Shown in pieces: positions 62,724-64,000 of a stretch of 64,000 nt of DNA. The DNA lies in assembly GCF_020858115.1 (NCBI RefSeq), contig NZ_JACYMM010000002.1:372001-436000 (forward strand), in the 5' to 3' direction. The notes under the pieces are model-generated. The model did not search any database, was not told the origin of the DNA, and saw nothing but the letters and a program-made list of their open reading frames with translations. Source of the DNA: Janthinobacterium sp. FW305-129. Its GTDB lineage: Bacteria > Pseudomonadota > Gammaproteobacteria > Burkholderiales > Burkholderiaceae_D. Both the position numbers and the translations under genes were made by a program. Numbering within the stretch: the first letter of the stretch is position 1; each line of letters opens with the position of its first letter.

Positions 62724-63140
62724 TTATTGCTCGTCCGCTTCTGGTTTGACATCCGGCTCGGCATCGGCCGCGCGCGTGGCGTTGGCCTTGTCGATCAGCA
62801 AGGACATTTCCATGCCGCGCGAAGTCGAGCTGTCGTGCACGAAATGCAGCATCGGCAGGGTGTGGATGTGCAGGCGCTTGCCCAGCAGGCCACGGATGAA
62901 GCCGGCTGCGGCCATCAGGCCCTCGGTGGTGTTCTTGATGGCTTCCTTGCTGTCTTTCAACATCGTGAAAAACACCTTGGCGTGCGCGTAATCGGGCGTG
63001 ATCTGTACTTCGGTGATGGTGATCATCGTGCCCACGCGCGGGTCTTTCAATTCGTAGGCGATGATTTCAGCCAGATCGCGCTGGATCTGGTCCGCCACGC
63101 GCAAGCCGCGCGCCGGCATGGTTTTGCTATGTTTAGCCAT
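62724..63140 (-). CDS. rbfA: 30S ribosome-binding factor A
   Basis: 138 residues from ATG 63140. KH-type fold ([51 protein letters not shown]). Needed for 30S maturation. Acidic C-terminal tail. It lies between infB and truB, as usual. Confidence 0.95.
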   Translation of the reverse strand: MAKHSKTMPARGLRVADQIQRDLAEIIAYELKDPRVGTMITITEVQITPDYAHAKVFFTMLKDSKEAIKNTTEGLMAAAGFIRGLLGKRLHIHTLPMLHFVHDSSTSRGMEMSLLIDKANATRAADAEPDVKPEADEQ

Positions 63141-63216
63141 GATTTTATGCTGTCCTAAGTGCCGCAGGGCGCATGGGTCAAACGGTTGCCCGTTGACCAA
63201 TGCGCCCCACGTGTTT

Positions 63217-63240
63217 GCGCGGACAACGATATGTCCGCGC
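63217..63240. other. Hairpin between infB and rbfA
   Basis: GCGCGGACA / TGTCCGCGC, 9 bp, loop of 6. No T-run. Likely an mRNA processing or stability element. Confidence 0.5.
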
Positions 63241-63254
63241 CATTACTGCTGTGA

Positions 63255-64000
<746 letters not shown>

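Overview
The window looks like a chromosome segment of a GC-rich betaproteobacterium of the Oxalobacteraceae, most like Janthinobacterium. This rests on the housekeeping blocks (infB-rbfA-truB, typA, dusA, class I fumarase, acs, aceA, murI), a PEP-CTERM protein, and the protein sequences themselves. It is an inference from family resemblance, not from a database search.

Layout. 1-6.6 kb is a type VI secretion (T6SS) effector locus on the minus strand: a VgrG spike that is frameshifted near its N terminus, a Tle3-type lipase effector and a Tla3-like (DUF2875) adaptor running off the left edge. 6.6-20.9 kb holds ordinary accessory genes: a lipoprotein metallopeptidase, a secreted PHB-depolymerase-like esterase, a TonB receptor, an alpha/beta hydrolase with a TetR regulator and palindromic operators, a MarR-GNAT fusion, a five-PKD lipoprotein, two immunity-like proteins, an SDR and an MFS transporter. 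21.2-22.8 kb is isocitrate lyase. 22.9-24.7 kb holds a BPSL0067/STY0301-type pair (possible amidase effector and periplasmic immunity protein) and a toxin-antitoxin pair whose toxin is broken.

24.8-42.5 kb is a defence and mobility region. It carries Hachiman (HamB, HamA), McrBC, and a compact four-gene AT-rich operon. That operon encodes a double-ATPase, histidine-kinase-like protein, a stand-alone receiver, an HNH nuclease and an N6-adenine methyltransferase. It reads as a phosphorelay-linked restriction-modification-like system and is the best candidate here for an undescribed system. The cassettes are separated by degenerate copies of one dispersed repeat family of about 180 bp. The right part (about 32.34-42.46 kb) looks like one integrative element in the 3' end of tRNA-Ser(GGA). 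It has AlpA, two tyrosine recombinases, an Arm-domain-only protein overlapping the second recombinase, and an 800-nt gene-free stretch packed with perfect hairpins that is probably a large structured RNA on the minus strand.

42.7-64 kb returns to core chromosome: acs, a YqhA-type membrane protein, fumarase, murI, tRNA-His, a Fur-controlled TonB receptor, a PEP-CTERM protein, small lipoproteins, a TonB-C protein, a chemotaxis receptor, dusA, typA, truB, rbfA and the 3' part of infB. aceA, acs and the fumarase all belong to acetate/C2 metabolism, but they are separate transcription units. No CRISPR array, rRNA or intact insertion sequence was seen.
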